This document shows positions 15,201-23,572 of a stretch of DNA of 36,401 bases, piece after piece. The notes under the pieces were generated by a model, which was given only the letters and a program-made list of their open reading frames with translations, was not told where the DNA came from and made no database searches. The position numbers and the translations under genes are program-made. Every line of letters begins with the position of its first letter. Position 1 is the stretch's first letter. This stretch comes from an uncultured Collinsella sp. (lineage in GTDB: Bacteria; Actinomycetota; Coriobacteriia; Coriobacteriales; Coriobacteriaceae): assembly GCA_900752215.1 (NCBI GenBank), contig CAADUO010000041.1, positions 1-36,401 of the forward strand, written 5' to 3'.

Positions 15201-16547
15201 ATGGAACACGACCTCACACGCGGCAATGTCCTTAAGACCATCGCGGTCTTTGCCCTGCCCTATATGCTCTCGTACTTTTTGCAGATGCTCTACGGCATGG
15301 CCGACCTGTACATGATGGGGCAGTTTAGCGGCGCCGCCGGCATCACCGCCGTGGGTAATGGCGCGCAGACGCTCTATATCATTACCGTGACGCTCGTGGG
15401 CCTGGCCATGGGAACGACGGTCATCGTCGGCCACGCCGTGGGCTCGCGTCGCTTCGACCGCGCCGAGACCGCCATCGGCAACACCATCACGCTCTTTATG
15501 GGTGTCTCGGTGGTGCTGGCCGCTATCCTGCTTGCATTGTGTCCGCAGATTGTGGCACTCATTGGCACGCCGGCCGAGGCAGTCGAAGGAACCGCCGCCT
15601 ACCTGCGTATCTGCTTTGTCGGCATTCCGTTTATCGCCGCATACAACATTCTTTCGGCCATCTTTCGCGGGCTGGGCGATTCGCGCTCGCCCATGTACGT
15701 GATCGGCGTGGCGTGCATCATTAACATCGCGCTCGATTTTCTGTTTATCGGGCACATGGGGCTCGGCCCCGTGGGCGCGGCGCTCGGCACGGTAACCGCC
15801 CAGACGGCCAGCGTTGCCCTCGCACTCGTGTGGCTCAAGAGCCGCCGCACGAACATCCACGTTAAGCGCAGCGACCTGCGCCCCCAGCCCGAGGTGCTCG
15901 GCAGCATTCTTAAGATCGGCGTGCCCGTGGCCGTGCAGGACGGCTGCATCCAGGTGGCGTTTATGTTCATCACCGTCATTGCCAACCACCGAGGGCTCGT
16001 CGACGCCGCCGCCGTGGGCCTGGTCGAGAAGATGATCAGCTTTTTGTTCATTGTGCCGAGTTCCATGGGTGCCACCGTCAGCGCGCTCACGGCGCAAAAC
16101 GCCGGCGCGGGCAAGGGCGACCGCGCATGTCAGGTGCTTAAAGACGCCATGACGATCTCGGTGGTGTACGGCTGCCTGATCACGGTGCTGATGTGGCTGG
16201 TGGCGCCGGCGTTTATCGGCTTTTTTGCCAAGGACTCTGCGGTGGTCGCGGCCGGCACCGGCTATATGCGCAGCTATATTTTCGACGCGATTTTTGCCGG
16301 CATCCACATTTGCTTTAGCGGCTTTTTCGCTGCGTATGGCAAGAGCTACATCGGCTTTGCGCACAACGTGCTGGCCGTGGCGCTCATTCGCGTGCCGGGC
16401 GCGTGGCTGCTGTCGAACGCCTATTCCGACACGCTGTTTCCCATGGGCATCGCTTCGCCGTGCGGGTCGATTCTGTCGGCAGTCATCTGTGTTGTCGCGT
16501 TTACCGTGCTCAACCGACGCGGGGCTTTTGACAAACTGGTAGCGTAG
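15201..16547 (+). CDS. MATE family multidrug efflux protein
   Basis: This 448-residue integral membrane protein has the twelve hydrophobic segments and repeated two-lobe layout of MATE (MatE) transporters. Landmarks are the N-terminal VFALPYMLSYFLQMLYGMAD, the LIGTPAEAVEGTAAYLRI segment, and FRGLGDSRSPM, a conserved MATE loop. Such proteins export cationic drugs in exchange for Na+ or H+. ATG 15201 follows only a weak AGAAAG site, but no better in-frame start is seen. It is followed 55 bases later by a MerR regulator, forming a drug pump plus sensor operon. Confidence 0.92.
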   Translation: MEHDLTRGNVLKTIAVFALPYMLSYFLQMLYGMADLYMMGQFSGAAGITAVGNGAQTLYIITVTLVGLAMGTTVIVGHAVGSRRFDRAETAIGNTITLFMGVSVVLAAILLALCPQIVALIGTPAEAVEGTAAYLRICFVGIPFIAAYNILSAIFRGLGDSRSPMYVIGVACIINIALDFLFIGHMGLGPVGAALGTVTAQTASVALALVWLKSRRTNIHVKRSDLRPQPEVLGSILKIGVPVAVQDGCIQVAFMFITVIANHRGLVDAAAVGLVEKMISFLFIVPSSMGATVSALTAQNAGAGKGDRACQVLKDAMTISVVYGCLITVLMWLVAPAFIGFFAKDSAVVAAGTGYMRSYIFDAIFAGIHICFSGFFAAYGKSYIGFAHNVLAVALIRVPGAWLLSNAYSDTLFPMGIASPCGSILSAVICVVAFTVLNRRGAFDKLVA

Positions 16548-16602
16548 CGGGGCGACACAGGCTGGCACCTCTCCCCTGCTTTTTACCGAAAGGAGCGATC
16601 CT

Positions 16603-17442
16603 GTGACCGACACGCCAAGTGAACATACTGAGGGCCTGCTCCGCATTGGCGAGATTGCGCGCCTGTTTAACCTGAGCGTGGGCACGCTACGTCATTACGA
16701 GCAGATGGGCTTGCTGGATCCGGCGCACATCGATCCGGCAAGTGGATACCGCCACTACGGATCGCGGCAGCTCTCCACCCTCAACACCATCAGTCATCTG
16801 CGTGTTCTCGACTTGCCGCTCACACAAATCCGTGAGTTTGTGACCACGCGCGATGTGGACCTCATGCAGCGGCAGCTGGCGCAGCAGCAGGAGCTCATCG
16901 AGCGCAAGCGCCGCGAGCTGGAGCGCGTGTCGCGCAAGATCGACAACCGGCTTGCCCTGCTTCACGATGCCCTGAACACCGAGCTCGATACCATTTGCAC
17001 AATCGATGCGCCCGAGCTTCGCTGCGCCGTATTGCGCGAACGCGTCAAGCCTACCGACGCCTATGCGCTGGAGTGGCAGATTCGTCAGCTGCAGAAGGGC
17101 CAGCACGAGACCTTTGTCTTTCTGGGCAACTTAGGCGTCGGGATTAGCGCCGTGCGCCTCGCCGCCGGCGACTTTGACGGCTACGACGAGGTCTTTATGC
17201 TGCTCGATGACACGGACGATTACCTGGGCGATGTCGAAGTACGTCCCGCCGCGCGGTGTCTGACGGTCAGCTTCCGCGGCACGCACGGTCAGGCGGCCCC
17301 GCGCTATGAGCGCTTACTCGATTACATGCACGAGCGCGACCTGTCCCCCGCCGGTCCCTCGCGCGAAATCGCCCTCATCGACGACATCATCAGCGACGAC
17401 CCAGGGGCGTATGTGACGAGGATCGCGATACCGGTCCGCTAA
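16603..17442 (+). CDS. MerR family transcription regulator with GyrI-like effector domain
   Basis: This 279-residue regulator has a winged-helix MerR domain at residues ~11-80 (LRIGEIARLFNLSVGTLRHY ... GYRHY), a connecting coiled coil rich in Gln, Glu and Arg (~85-120), and a C-terminal domain with the features of GyrI/BmrR multidrug sensors. Proteins of this type bind a drug and activate a promoter by untwisting its spacer. The GTG start 16603 has AAAGGAG seven bases upstream. The neighbouring MATE gene, and the palindrome inside its promoter, are the obvious targets; the divergent ABC exporter may be a second one. Confidence 0.9.
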   Translation: MTDTPSEHTEGLLRIGEIARLFNLSVGTLRHYEQMGLLDPAHIDPASGYRHYGSRQLSTLNTISHLRVLDLPLTQIREFVTTRDVDLMQRQLAQQQELIERKRRELERVSRKIDNRLALLHDALNTELDTICTIDAPELRCAVLRERVKPTDAYALEWQIRQLQKGQHETFVFLGNLGVGISAVRLAAGDFDGYDEVFMLLDDTDDYLGDVEVRPAARCLTVSFRGTHGQAAPRYERLLDYMHERDLSPAGPSREIALIDDIISDDPGAYVTRIAIPVR

Positions 17443-17473
17443 TCACTACCATTTATCGAGCAATTCCATCCAT

Positions 17474-17502
17474 TTACCTTAATCCGAATTAGATTGTATT
17501 AT
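17474..17502 (+). promoter_or_regulatory. Probable promoter of the first papain-like protease gene
   Basis: TTACCT (17474-17479) and TATTAT (17497-17502) are separated by 17 bases in an AT-rich stretch upstream of the gene at 17551. Confidence 0.55.
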
Positions 17503-17550
17503 GTAGCAAATAAAATGACAGCATATTGCCCCCCATAGGCAGGAGACATT

Positions 17551-18723
17551 ATGCCCAGAGTTCAATCACGTCGCTCGTTTCTTCTCGGCCTAGCCTCGAT
17601 CATCGGCTTATCCGCGTCACGCCCAACAAGAGTATTCGCTGCCGACTCAAACTCATCCGTCGCTTTTACATCAGACCTAGCACAAGACTACGCGCTTTCC
17701 CTGTTGCCCATCGTCGACGGATCCGCGAACTTAGAGATCGAGCAAATCGTTCCCGTATGCCAACAAATCGGCCTTATCTGTGGCTATGAAATCAGTGTCA
17801 CAAGGGAAGGAAGCCCTTACGGTTATTTAATACTTGACGCATCATATCCTGGGCTTCTGAAGGAGATAGCCCTCGGCGATACCATTCTTCCGATTTCAGC
17901 TTCTCTATCAAACGCCATTTCAACTTATTCCGGCCAACAGGCCACAAACCCAACCGTACTAATTTCGTACAACGATATTGAATATGGAACTTTGGTGCCA
18001 GGAACTAGAGACTGTGTAACCAACTATAACAATATACGGTCTGTCCCGATTGTCACCGAAAAGGGTATAGCACCTCAAAGCAATAACCCAACTTCATGGA
18101 ATGCAGTCATTATCAATGAAGATGACTTGATGTTGCATTTCCAAATAGACGATTTAAACGGAATACCGTTCCGAGGAGTCTCGGAATCATTAGTTGAAGC
18201 CCGCACTAATAAGTATGCATGCGTCGTTTCTGCCTTGTACGCTGTATCAATGCATTACGGTCTCACCAGTTCAAACGCTAATCAATTTAATCCCGATTAT
18301 TATAAAGAAATATGGAACGTCACTGGCACAACAACGTATAAGACCAATGATCAGGGCGTCGAGTACGGAAGCACGATCATCCCAGATGGAATTGTTCCGT
18401 TTAAAAGTCTTGCCGCTCAAAAGGGTAGAGCACTTAATACTCAATTTTTCGGTTATCAGCCTCAATTCGCTCAGTACAGAGCAACTATCGATCAAGGGAA
18501 TATCGGCTTGTATCATATGTGGATCAACAGCCGAAACAGTGAAGGATCCGTCGAGCTATCAGGTCATACAGTCACGGTAACTGGCTATTTTACTGGGCAT
18601 AATGGAAGCTCTGGCATCGAACTGCAGTGGCTCGAAGTATTCGACGGATGGAACACTTATCCCCGAGCGATTAACTATGCAACGCCCAATATGGTCAAAT
18701 TGAACGGAACAGTCTTTTGGTAG
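17551..18723 (+). CDS. Tat-exported papain-like cysteine protease (C10/C39-like)
   Basis: This 390-residue protein carries a near-perfect twin-arginine signal (SRRSFLLGLASIIGLSAS, residues 6-23) and should be exported folded. Residues ~40-130 resemble the pro-region of streptopain-type proteases (SPYGYLILDASYPGLLKEIA). The proposed catalytic residues are C224 (KYACVVSALYAVS), H339 (SGHTVTVTGYF) and D365 (EVFDGWN), in the order expected for papain-fold enzymes. A clear paralogue lies at 26190-27317 with the same order and spacing (Cys-His 115 versus 110 residues, His-Asp 26 in both). AGGAG lies five bases before ATG 17551. The gene is AT-richer than its neighbours and followed directly by a small lipoprotein gene. 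Substrate and role are unknown; a catalytically inactive homologue is possible. Confidence 0.7.
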   Translation: MPRVQSRRSFLLGLASIIGLSASRPTRVFAADSNSSVAFTSDLAQDYALSLLPIVDGSANLEIEQIVPVCQQIGLICGYEISVTREGSPYGYLILDASYPGLLKEIALGDTILPISASLSNAISTYSGQQATNPTVLISYNDIEYGTLVPGTRDCVTNYNNIRSVPIVTEKGIAPQSNNPTSWNAVIINEDDLMLHFQIDDLNGIPFRGVSESLVEARTNKYACVVSALYAVSMHYGLTSSNANQFNPDYYKEIWNVTGTTTYKTNDQGVEYGSTIIPDGIVPFKSLAAQKGRALNTQFFGYQPQFAQYRATIDQGNIGLYHMWINSRNSEGSVELSGHTVTVTGYFTGHNGSSGIELQWLEVFDGWNTYPRAINYATPNMVKLNGTVFW

Positions 18724-18728
18724 ACCGG

Positions 18729-19115
18729 ATGGCACCATCAAAATGCTATGGCACCACGGCCTTTGCCCTGGTTACGATATTGGTGATTTTCGCTATGTTT
18801 GCATCCGTTTCTTCATGCACAGATAGAGCCCGCTATAGCGGAGGAGATGATTACCTTGTCTTTGGAGCCGGCAGCGTTCATTCTATTGAGGGAACGGAAC
18901 TCGTAATCCAAACAGACAACAGTCCCCGCTACACCGACGCTGGAAAGCAAACCCGGATTACATTCCCCTCATCTGGCCGAATCAAAGACAAGCTTTCCCA
19001 AATCAAAGTTGGGACAAGAGTTTCCTACTCACGCTTTGAGTCGGTAGACGCATCTGGATCATACGAGGGAAACGATATCGAAATTGAACAGGCAAACACT
19101 ATAAGGAGATGTTGA
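18729..19115 (+). CDS. Small lipoprotein partner of the papain-like protease
   Basis: This protein of about 128 residues begins with a basic N-terminus and hydrophobic stretch (TTAFALVTILVIFAMFA) ending in the lipobox-like VSSC, so it is probably a lipid-anchored surface protein. The remainder is a short beta-rich domain (VHSIEGTELVIQTDN ... LSQIKVGTRVSYSRF) that looks OB-like. ATG 18729 lies five bases after the stop of the protease gene and lacks a strong ribosome site, so it is probably translated by coupling. The second protease operon encodes a protein of the same build (25847-26215). No named family was recognised. Confidence 0.62.
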   Translation: MAPSKCYGTTAFALVTILVIFAMFASVSSCTDRARYSGGDDYLVFGAGSVHSIEGTELVIQTDNSPRYTDAGKQTRITFPSSGRIKDKLSQIKVGTRVSYSRFESVDASGSYEGNDIEIEQANTIRRC

Positions 19116-19144
19116 GGAACTGAGCCTCTGCGCAGCTCCTCAAC
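19111..19144. terminator. Hairpin between the lipoprotein gene and ligA
   Basis: GTTGAGGA (19111-19118) pairs with TCCTCAAC (19137-19144), with further pairing CTG/CAG and GC/GC inside. It overlaps the lipoprotein stop codon and precedes the convergent ligA stop by 6 bases. No T-run follows on either strand, so a terminator role is plausible but not certain. Confidence 0.45.
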
Positions 19145-19150
19145 AAATCA

Positions 19151-21379
19151 TTATGCCTCCGGGACCCTACCCGTCGCCAAAATCTGTTCAAGTGCCGCCT
19201 CATCCAACACGGGCACACCCAGCTGCTCGGCCTTGGTGAGCTTGGAGCCCGCTTTGGGGCCGGCGACCAGGTAGCTCGTCTTCTTTGAAACACTGCCCGA
19301 AACCTTGGCACCGAGTACCTTGAGCGCCGCACCTGCCTCGTCGCGGGTGCGGTTGACGAGCGTGCCGGTGAGCACGAAGGTCAGACCCGCGAGCGGCTGT
19401 GCGTCGGCGAGCTCGCCCGCCACGCCAGCGTCGGCTGCGGCTTGCGCATGCGCGGCGCCCAGGTCGACCTCGAGCGAAAGGCCCGCTTGGCGCAGACGTT
19501 CCAGCACGGCAAGGTTTTCGGGCACGGCCAGGAACTGCTTGACGCTCGCCGCAATCTTGGGACCGATGCCCTCGCACTCGGCGATGTCCTCTTCGCTCGC
19601 CAAGATAAGCTTGTCGATCGACAGGAATCGCTCGGCGATGACCTCACCCACACTCTTGCCCACGTGGCGGATGCCCAGGGCAAACAGCACGCGACCGAGC
19701 GGCTGGCTCTTGGACTTGTTGAGCTCGGCGATGATTTTCTCGGCCGTCTTGAGGCCTACCGGAATGGGGTCGCCCTTCTTGACGCCCTTTTTGCTGTTGG
19801 AGCTGGCATAGGTGCGGCCCGTGTCCAGGCCGGCGATGTCGTCGACCGTGAGCTGGTAGAAGTCTGCGACATCGTGGATCAGCCCGGCGGCGATCATCTT
19901 GTCGACGATCTCGTCGCCTAGGCCGTCGACGTCCATGCAGCCGCGGCTCACCCAGTGAAGCAGGCGCTCCTTGAGCTGCGCGGGGCAGTCGATGGAGACG
20001 CAACGGTAGGCCACCTCGCCATCCTCGTGGACCACGGGGCTGCCGCACACGGGGCAGACCTCGGGCATCTGCCAGTCGACCGAATCGGCCGGGCGCTTGT
20101 CGAGCACCGGGCCCACGACCTCGGGGATTACGTCGCCTGCCTTGTGCACGATGATAGTGTCGCCCTCGCGCACGTTTTTTCGGCGGATCTCGTCGATGTT
20201 GTGCAGCGTGGCGCGCGCGATGGTGGAGCCGGCGACCGTCACCGGGTCGAACTCGGCGACCGGCGTGAGCACACCGGTGCGGCCCACCTGGATGCGAATT
20301 TCGCGCAGGATGGTCTGCTTTTCCTCGGGCGGAAACTTAAAGGCGATGGCCCAGCGCGGTGCGCGGGCGGTAAAGCCCAGGTCGAGCTGCTGCTGAAAGC
20401 TGTCGACCTTTACGACCACGCCGTCGATGTCATAGTCCAGATCGCCGCGGTGCTCGAGCGCCTGGGCGCAGAACTCGTGGACCTCGGCCGGCGTGGCGCA
20501 CCGTGCCACGTTGGGATTGACGCTAAAGCCGGCACTGCGCAGCCAATCGAGGAACTCGCGCTGGCTGTGGACGTGCAGCGGGTCGGTATCGGCGATGGCG
20601 TAGATAAAGGTGGCCAGGTCGCGGCGCGCCGTAACCTTGGGATCCTTTTGGCGCAGGCTGCCGGCGGCGGCGTTGCGCGGGTTGGCGAAAGGGTCGCGGC
20701 CCTCGGCATCGGCCTCTTCATTCAGACGAACAAAGCTGCCCTTGGGCATATAGACCTCGCCGCGTACTTCGATGGTGCGCTCGCGGTCGGCGCCCATGTG
20801 GGCGAGCGCCGCCTCGGACAGATGCATGGGCACATCCTTGATGGTGCGCACGTTGAGCGACACGTCCTCGCCCGTGGTGCCGTCGCCGCGCGTGGCCGCG
20901 CGTACGAAGGTGCCGTTTTGGTAGGTTAGCGCCACGCCCAGACCGTCGATCTTAAGCTCGCAGGTATAGGTGACGCTGCCGGCACCGAGCGCATCCTCGG
21001 CACGCTGGAGCCACGCGTCGAGTTCGTCCAGGTCCATGGCATCATCCATGGAATACATGCGTGCCATGTGCGTTACCGGCGTAAACTGCTCGCTCACGTA
21101 TCCGCCCACACGCTGGGTATAGCTGTCGGGCGTCACCAGGTCGGGGTAGGTCGCCTCGATTTCCTGCAGCTCAACGAGCATTTTGTCGAAGGCGGCGTCC
21201 GTGATCTCGGGCGCGTCGAGCATGTAGTAGCGATAGGCGTGGTAATCGAGCTCGTGGCGCAGCTCGGCCGCACGCGCTGCCGCCTGGGCACGGGCATCGG
21301 TCGGTGCGGTGGCTTCCGCGGTCGTGGGCGTTTCGGTATCGATGTCCACGCCGTCACCAAACAGGCTCGATTGCTCCAT
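19151..21379 (-). CDS. ligA: NAD-dependent DNA ligase LigA
   Basis: LigA seals nicks in replication and repair using NAD+. The 742-residue protein has the full domain order: Ia domain with YHAYRYYMLD, adenylation domain with catalytic lysine in CELKIDGLG (K143), OB-fold (TGVLTPVAEFDPV), a four-cysteine zinc finger (CPVCGSP ... RCVSIDCP), helix-hairpin-helix repeats (LGIRHVGKSVGE; CEGIGPKIA) and a C-terminal BRCT domain (LAGLTFVLTGTL). The N-terminus has about 30 extra residues before the usual start. ATG 21379 is chosen for the AAGGAG seven bases upstream. It is a core gene, high in GC, set between two lower-GC accessory patches. Confidence 0.97.
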   Translation of the reverse strand: MEQSSLFGDGVDIDTETPTTAEATAPTDARAQAAARAAELRHELDYHAYRYYMLDAPEITDAAFDKMLVELQEIEATYPDLVTPDSYTQRVGGYVSEQFTPVTHMARMYSMDDAMDLDELDAWLQRAEDALGAGSVTYTCELKIDGLGVALTYQNGTFVRAATRGDGTTGEDVSLNVRTIKDVPMHLSEAALAHMGADRERTIEVRGEVYMPKGSFVRLNEEADAEGRDPFANPRNAAAGSLRQKDPKVTARRDLATFIYAIADTDPLHVHSQREFLDWLRSAGFSVNPNVARCATPAEVHEFCAQALEHRGDLDYDIDGVVVKVDSFQQQLDLGFTARAPRWAIAFKFPPEEKQTILREIRIQVGRTGVLTPVAEFDPVTVAGSTIARATLHNIDEIRRKNVREGDTIIVHKAGDVIPEVVGPVLDKRPADSVDWQMPEVCPVCGSPVVHEDGEVAYRCVSIDCPAQLKERLLHWVSRGCMDVDGLGDEIVDKMIAAGLIHDVADFYQLTVDDIAGLDTGRTYASSNSKKGVKKGDPIPVGLKTAEKIIAELNKSKSQPLGRVLFALGIRHVGKSVGEVIAERFLSIDKLILASEEDIAECEGIGPKIAASVKQFLAVPENLAVLERLRQAGLSLEVDLGAAHAQAAADAGVAGELADAQPLAGLTFVLTGTLVNRTRDEAGAALKVLGAKVSGSVSKKTSYLVAGPKAGSKLTKAEQLGVPVLDEAALEQILATGRVPEA

Positions 21380-21487
21380 AGCGGCACTCCTTCGCTCGAT
21401 TTCAAACGGATACAAGAGTACCACCGGTCACGATGGGGCCGAATAGCGGTCTCAAACCGCACCGAATCGGCAGCCGCCAGACCGGGG

Positions 21488-21691
21488 TGGACAGTTAGTT
21501 CAGATACGTATAAATCCTAGAGCTGGATCAGGCACGAACACCCCTGTTTCAACTAATTTGGGTCCCCTGAGACCATGTAAACGTCCCGCTCTCCCTCCCA
21601 AACACCCATTCGAGCCCCATCCCAATCATAAAATTGCTCAAAACGCATGCTGAACCGCCTCGGGTTTATACGTATCTGAACTAACTGTCCA
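21488..21691. mobile_element. MITE-like element with 27-bp terminal inverted repeats
   Basis: A 27-bp perfect inverted repeat (arms begin TGGACAGTTAGTTCAGATAC) is found at 21488-21514 and 21665-21691; allowing one mismatch it extends inward to about 30 bp. The arms bracket ~150 bases without a credible gene, which fits a short non-autonomous transposable element between ligA and the small-protein cluster. No target-site duplication is obvious at the outer edges. Confidence 0.7.
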
Positions 21692-21808
21692 GGCTCACCC
21701 AGAATCGAGCAACTTCGTATGCTCCTTTATGTAACTCAATTCATCGCAGTTAATATTTTATATTGTGTTTGCAATATATTTTGGTATTATCAACGTGAGG
21801 TGATTGAA

Positions 21809-22210
21809 ATGAAGAATCAGTCCAAACGTTTCCTAACCATCCTCGTCCCCCTTGTCCTTATAGCAGCCGCTTTGCTCGGCTTTTTCTGGAAGGACATTCC
21901 CTTTTCGAAGGGACTTTCCTTGCGGGGCGAAGTCGTTGCTGTGTATCACCCTTCCGCCAGCGGGGCGAGCGAAGGTCGCTTCGTTATCGCAAGCGAGCAA
22001 TTCCAATCCGCACCGCTGCACCTCAACTTCAAAATCGATTCAACCATCCCCATTAAGGATCAGGATGGTAAGAAGGCAGAAGTCGGAGCCATCAAAGAAG
22101 GCGTCTACGTTGACGTAACCTGCACCGTCAACACCAGCAGCGATACCGATCCCACAAAGCTGCCCGCCCTCATAACGCCAACAGCCATCATGATTACGCA
22201 AAAGGAATAG
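21809..22210 (+). CDS. Small membrane-anchored protein with OB-like beta domain (133 aa)
   Basis: The protein starts MKNQSKRF followed by a hydrophobic helix (LTILVPLVLIAAALLGFFW) that probably anchors it with the rest outside. The remainder is beta-rich (LRGEVVAVYH ... RFVIASEQ ... VYVDVTCTV), similar in plan to the small proteins encoded with the two papain-like proteases, though I see no close sequence match. ATG 21809 has GAGGTGA five bases upstream. The region is AT-rich and lies next to the MITE-like element. Function unknown. Confidence 0.65.
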   Translation: MKNQSKRFLTILVPLVLIAAALLGFFWKDIPFSKGLSLRGEVVAVYHPSASGASEGRFVIASEQFQSAPLHLNFKIDSTIPIKDQDGKKAEVGAIKEGVYVDVTCTVNTSSDTDPTKLPALITPTAIMITQKE

Positions 22211-22264
22211 CTCGATGTCAGAAAGGAGTTTAAAAAATAATCACCAGATAGTTAGGAGCCAATG

Positions 22265-22633
22265 ATGAAAAAGGTTGCTTATCTACTCGCCGTCTGCCTT
22301 GTTGGGTTATCGTGCATGACCGCGCAGCCCGCCTTCGCAGCAGAAACCCATTCCTCTATCATTTCGCCAGTTGCCGAAAGTCGTTCAATCTACACCGCCG
22401 AAACCACCCTCGCCTATTCGAACGGCGTCAGGCTCCATGTTACTTACACCGTTAACGATACCTATGGAACGATAACGGGCATCAAATCCATAAAGAACTG
22501 GACCTCCAATTCTCGAGTTAGCAACATCAGCTGGACTCATAGATACGGACTCAGCAACGGAAGCGTCGTCGTAACTGTTACTTACTATTACAACGGCAGT
22601 TGGCATTCTGAAGCAAGAACCATCTATGCTTAG
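22265..22633 (+). CDS. Small secreted beta-rich protein (122 aa)
   Basis: A Sec signal peptide (MKKVAYLLAVCLVGLSC... cleaved near QPAFAA) precedes about 100 residues rich in Thr, Ser, Tyr and Asn with alternating hydrophobics, suggesting a small beta-sandwich. A cysteine in LVGLSCM could make it a lipoprotein, but the site is not a clean lipobox. ATG 22265 is favoured over ATG 22262 because it lies six bases after AGGAG. It follows the previous gene by about 50 bases and is closed by a strong terminator. Function unknown. Confidence 0.65.
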   Translation: MKKVAYLLAVCLVGLSCMTAQPAFAAETHSSIISPVAESRSIYTAETTLAYSNGVRLHVTYTVNDTYGTITGIKSIKNWTSNSRVSNISWTHRYGLSNGSVVVTVTYYYNGSWHSEARTIYA

Positions 22634-22641
22634 GATTTTTT

Positions 22642-22667
22642 GGCTGCGGCATTGCCGCAGCCTTTTT
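22642..22667 (+). terminator. Rho-independent terminator after the small secreted protein gene
   Basis: A perfect 9-bp stem GGCTGCGGC/GCCGCAGCC with an ATT loop is followed by TTTTT. The ribosome site of the next gene (GGGG) starts right after the T-run. Confidence 0.9.
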
Positions 22668-22677
22668 GGGGTTAATT

Positions 22678-23199
22678 ATGGAAAGCTCAGATAAACGATG
22701 CCGTTTTAGCAGTGTGATGTTGCTCGCCACTTTGTCTGTCGCAGCAATCATGGCGGCCTTCTCAGCGTTCAGCGTTGCCAACGAGGCGCGGGAGGTGCTC
22801 TTTGCACCCACTCCCTTCTATATTAACGGTGAGTCCATTCCGAGCGCCGTCCTTACCGCGCTCGCCATCCGCGACGTTCTGGCCCTGGCACTTTCAATCG
22901 CATGCCTGATTGTCTACTTGAACTTCTGCCTTGACGTCGTCAGCACTCAGTCGATATTCACGCGAAAACAATGCCGGCGTTTTCTGGTTGTTGGGCTTCT
23001 GCTGCTCATTTCTTCAATTGTCTCGATTACCTTCGATAACCTATGTGCCGTCCAGCTCCCCAACGACGTCAGTATTACCGCAATTGGTATCTTTGGTTTT
23101 AACGCTTGGACACTGGTTCTCGCTTTGTTTGCGCTATCTCTTTCGGCTATCTTTGAGTACGGGCGACTCTTGCAGTCGGACGTTGACGCCATTATTTAG
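22678..23199 (+). CDS. DUF2975 family membrane protein
   Basis: This 173-residue protein has four hydrophobic helices and the DUF2975 landmarks SIFTRKQCRRF after the second helix and IFEYGRLLQSDVD near the C-terminus. In many Firmicutes and Actinobacteria such proteins are encoded immediately before a small YozG-type Cro/CI regulator, exactly as here (12-base gap). The biochemical role of the family is not established. ATG 22678 follows GGGG by six bases. A terminator lies just upstream, so it likely has its own promoter or depends on read-through. Confidence 0.82.
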   Translation: MESSDKRCRFSSVMLLATLSVAAIMAAFSAFSVANEAREVLFAPTPFYINGESIPSAVLTALAIRDVLALALSIACLIVYLNFCLDVVSTQSIFTRKQCRRFLVVGLLLLISSIVSITFDNLCAVQLPNDVSITAIGIFGFNAWTLVLALFALSLSAIFEYGRLLQSDVDAII

Positions 23200-23211
23200 A
23201 AGGAGGGCAGC

Positions 23212-23463
23212 ATGCCAATCGTCATGAGACTCGATCGCGTCATGGCGGATCGCAAAATGTCCTCTCAAGAACTTGCCGACATTATCGGCATCTCGCCCGT
23301 TAACGTTTCGCGCATTAAAACGGGGCGGCTCAAGGGCATTCGCTTTTCGACGTTGACCGCGATGTGCGAGGCACTTCACTGCAAACCTGGCGACATCATC
23401 GACTGGATGTCGGACGAAGAGTACATCGAGGCATTTGGAAGCCTTCCCAGCGACGAAGACTAA
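23212..23463 (+). CDS. YozG-like Cro/CI (XRE) family regulator
   Basis: This 83-residue DNA-binding protein is almost entirely a helix-turn-helix domain: MRLDRVMADRKMSSQELADI followed by IGISPVNVSRIKTG, then FSTLTAMCEALHCKPGDIID. This wording is characteristic of the YozG subgroup, which pairs with DUF2975 membrane proteins. AAGGAGG lies five bases before ATG 23212. It is the last gene of its unit and is followed by a strong hairpin. Confidence 0.9.
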   Translation: MPIVMRLDRVMADRKMSSQELADIIGISPVNVSRIKTGRLKGIRFSTLTAMCEALHCKPGDIIDWMSDEEYIEAFGSLPSDED

Positions 23464-23508
23464 CCAAAATGATCTGTTTTCCTCCGTCCCCAACGGATCA
23501 ATATGAAA

Positions 23509-23546
23509 AGAGGGGGCTGTCCCGCGTTGGCGGGACAGCCCCCTCT
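23509..23546. terminator. Strong 17-bp hairpin between convergent genes
   Basis: A perfect 17-bp stem (AGAGGGGGCTGTCCCGC and its complement) with a GTTG loop lies between the XRE gene and the convergent htrA gene. No long T-run follows; it may be a bidirectional terminator or a dispersed palindrome. Confidence 0.7.
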
Positions 23547-23572
23547 GGCTTCGATATGTGCGATACGACTCG

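Noticed and set aside
15171..16685. Minus-strand open frame opposite the MATE gene
   Set aside because: No family resemblance, and it overlaps a complete MATE gene.
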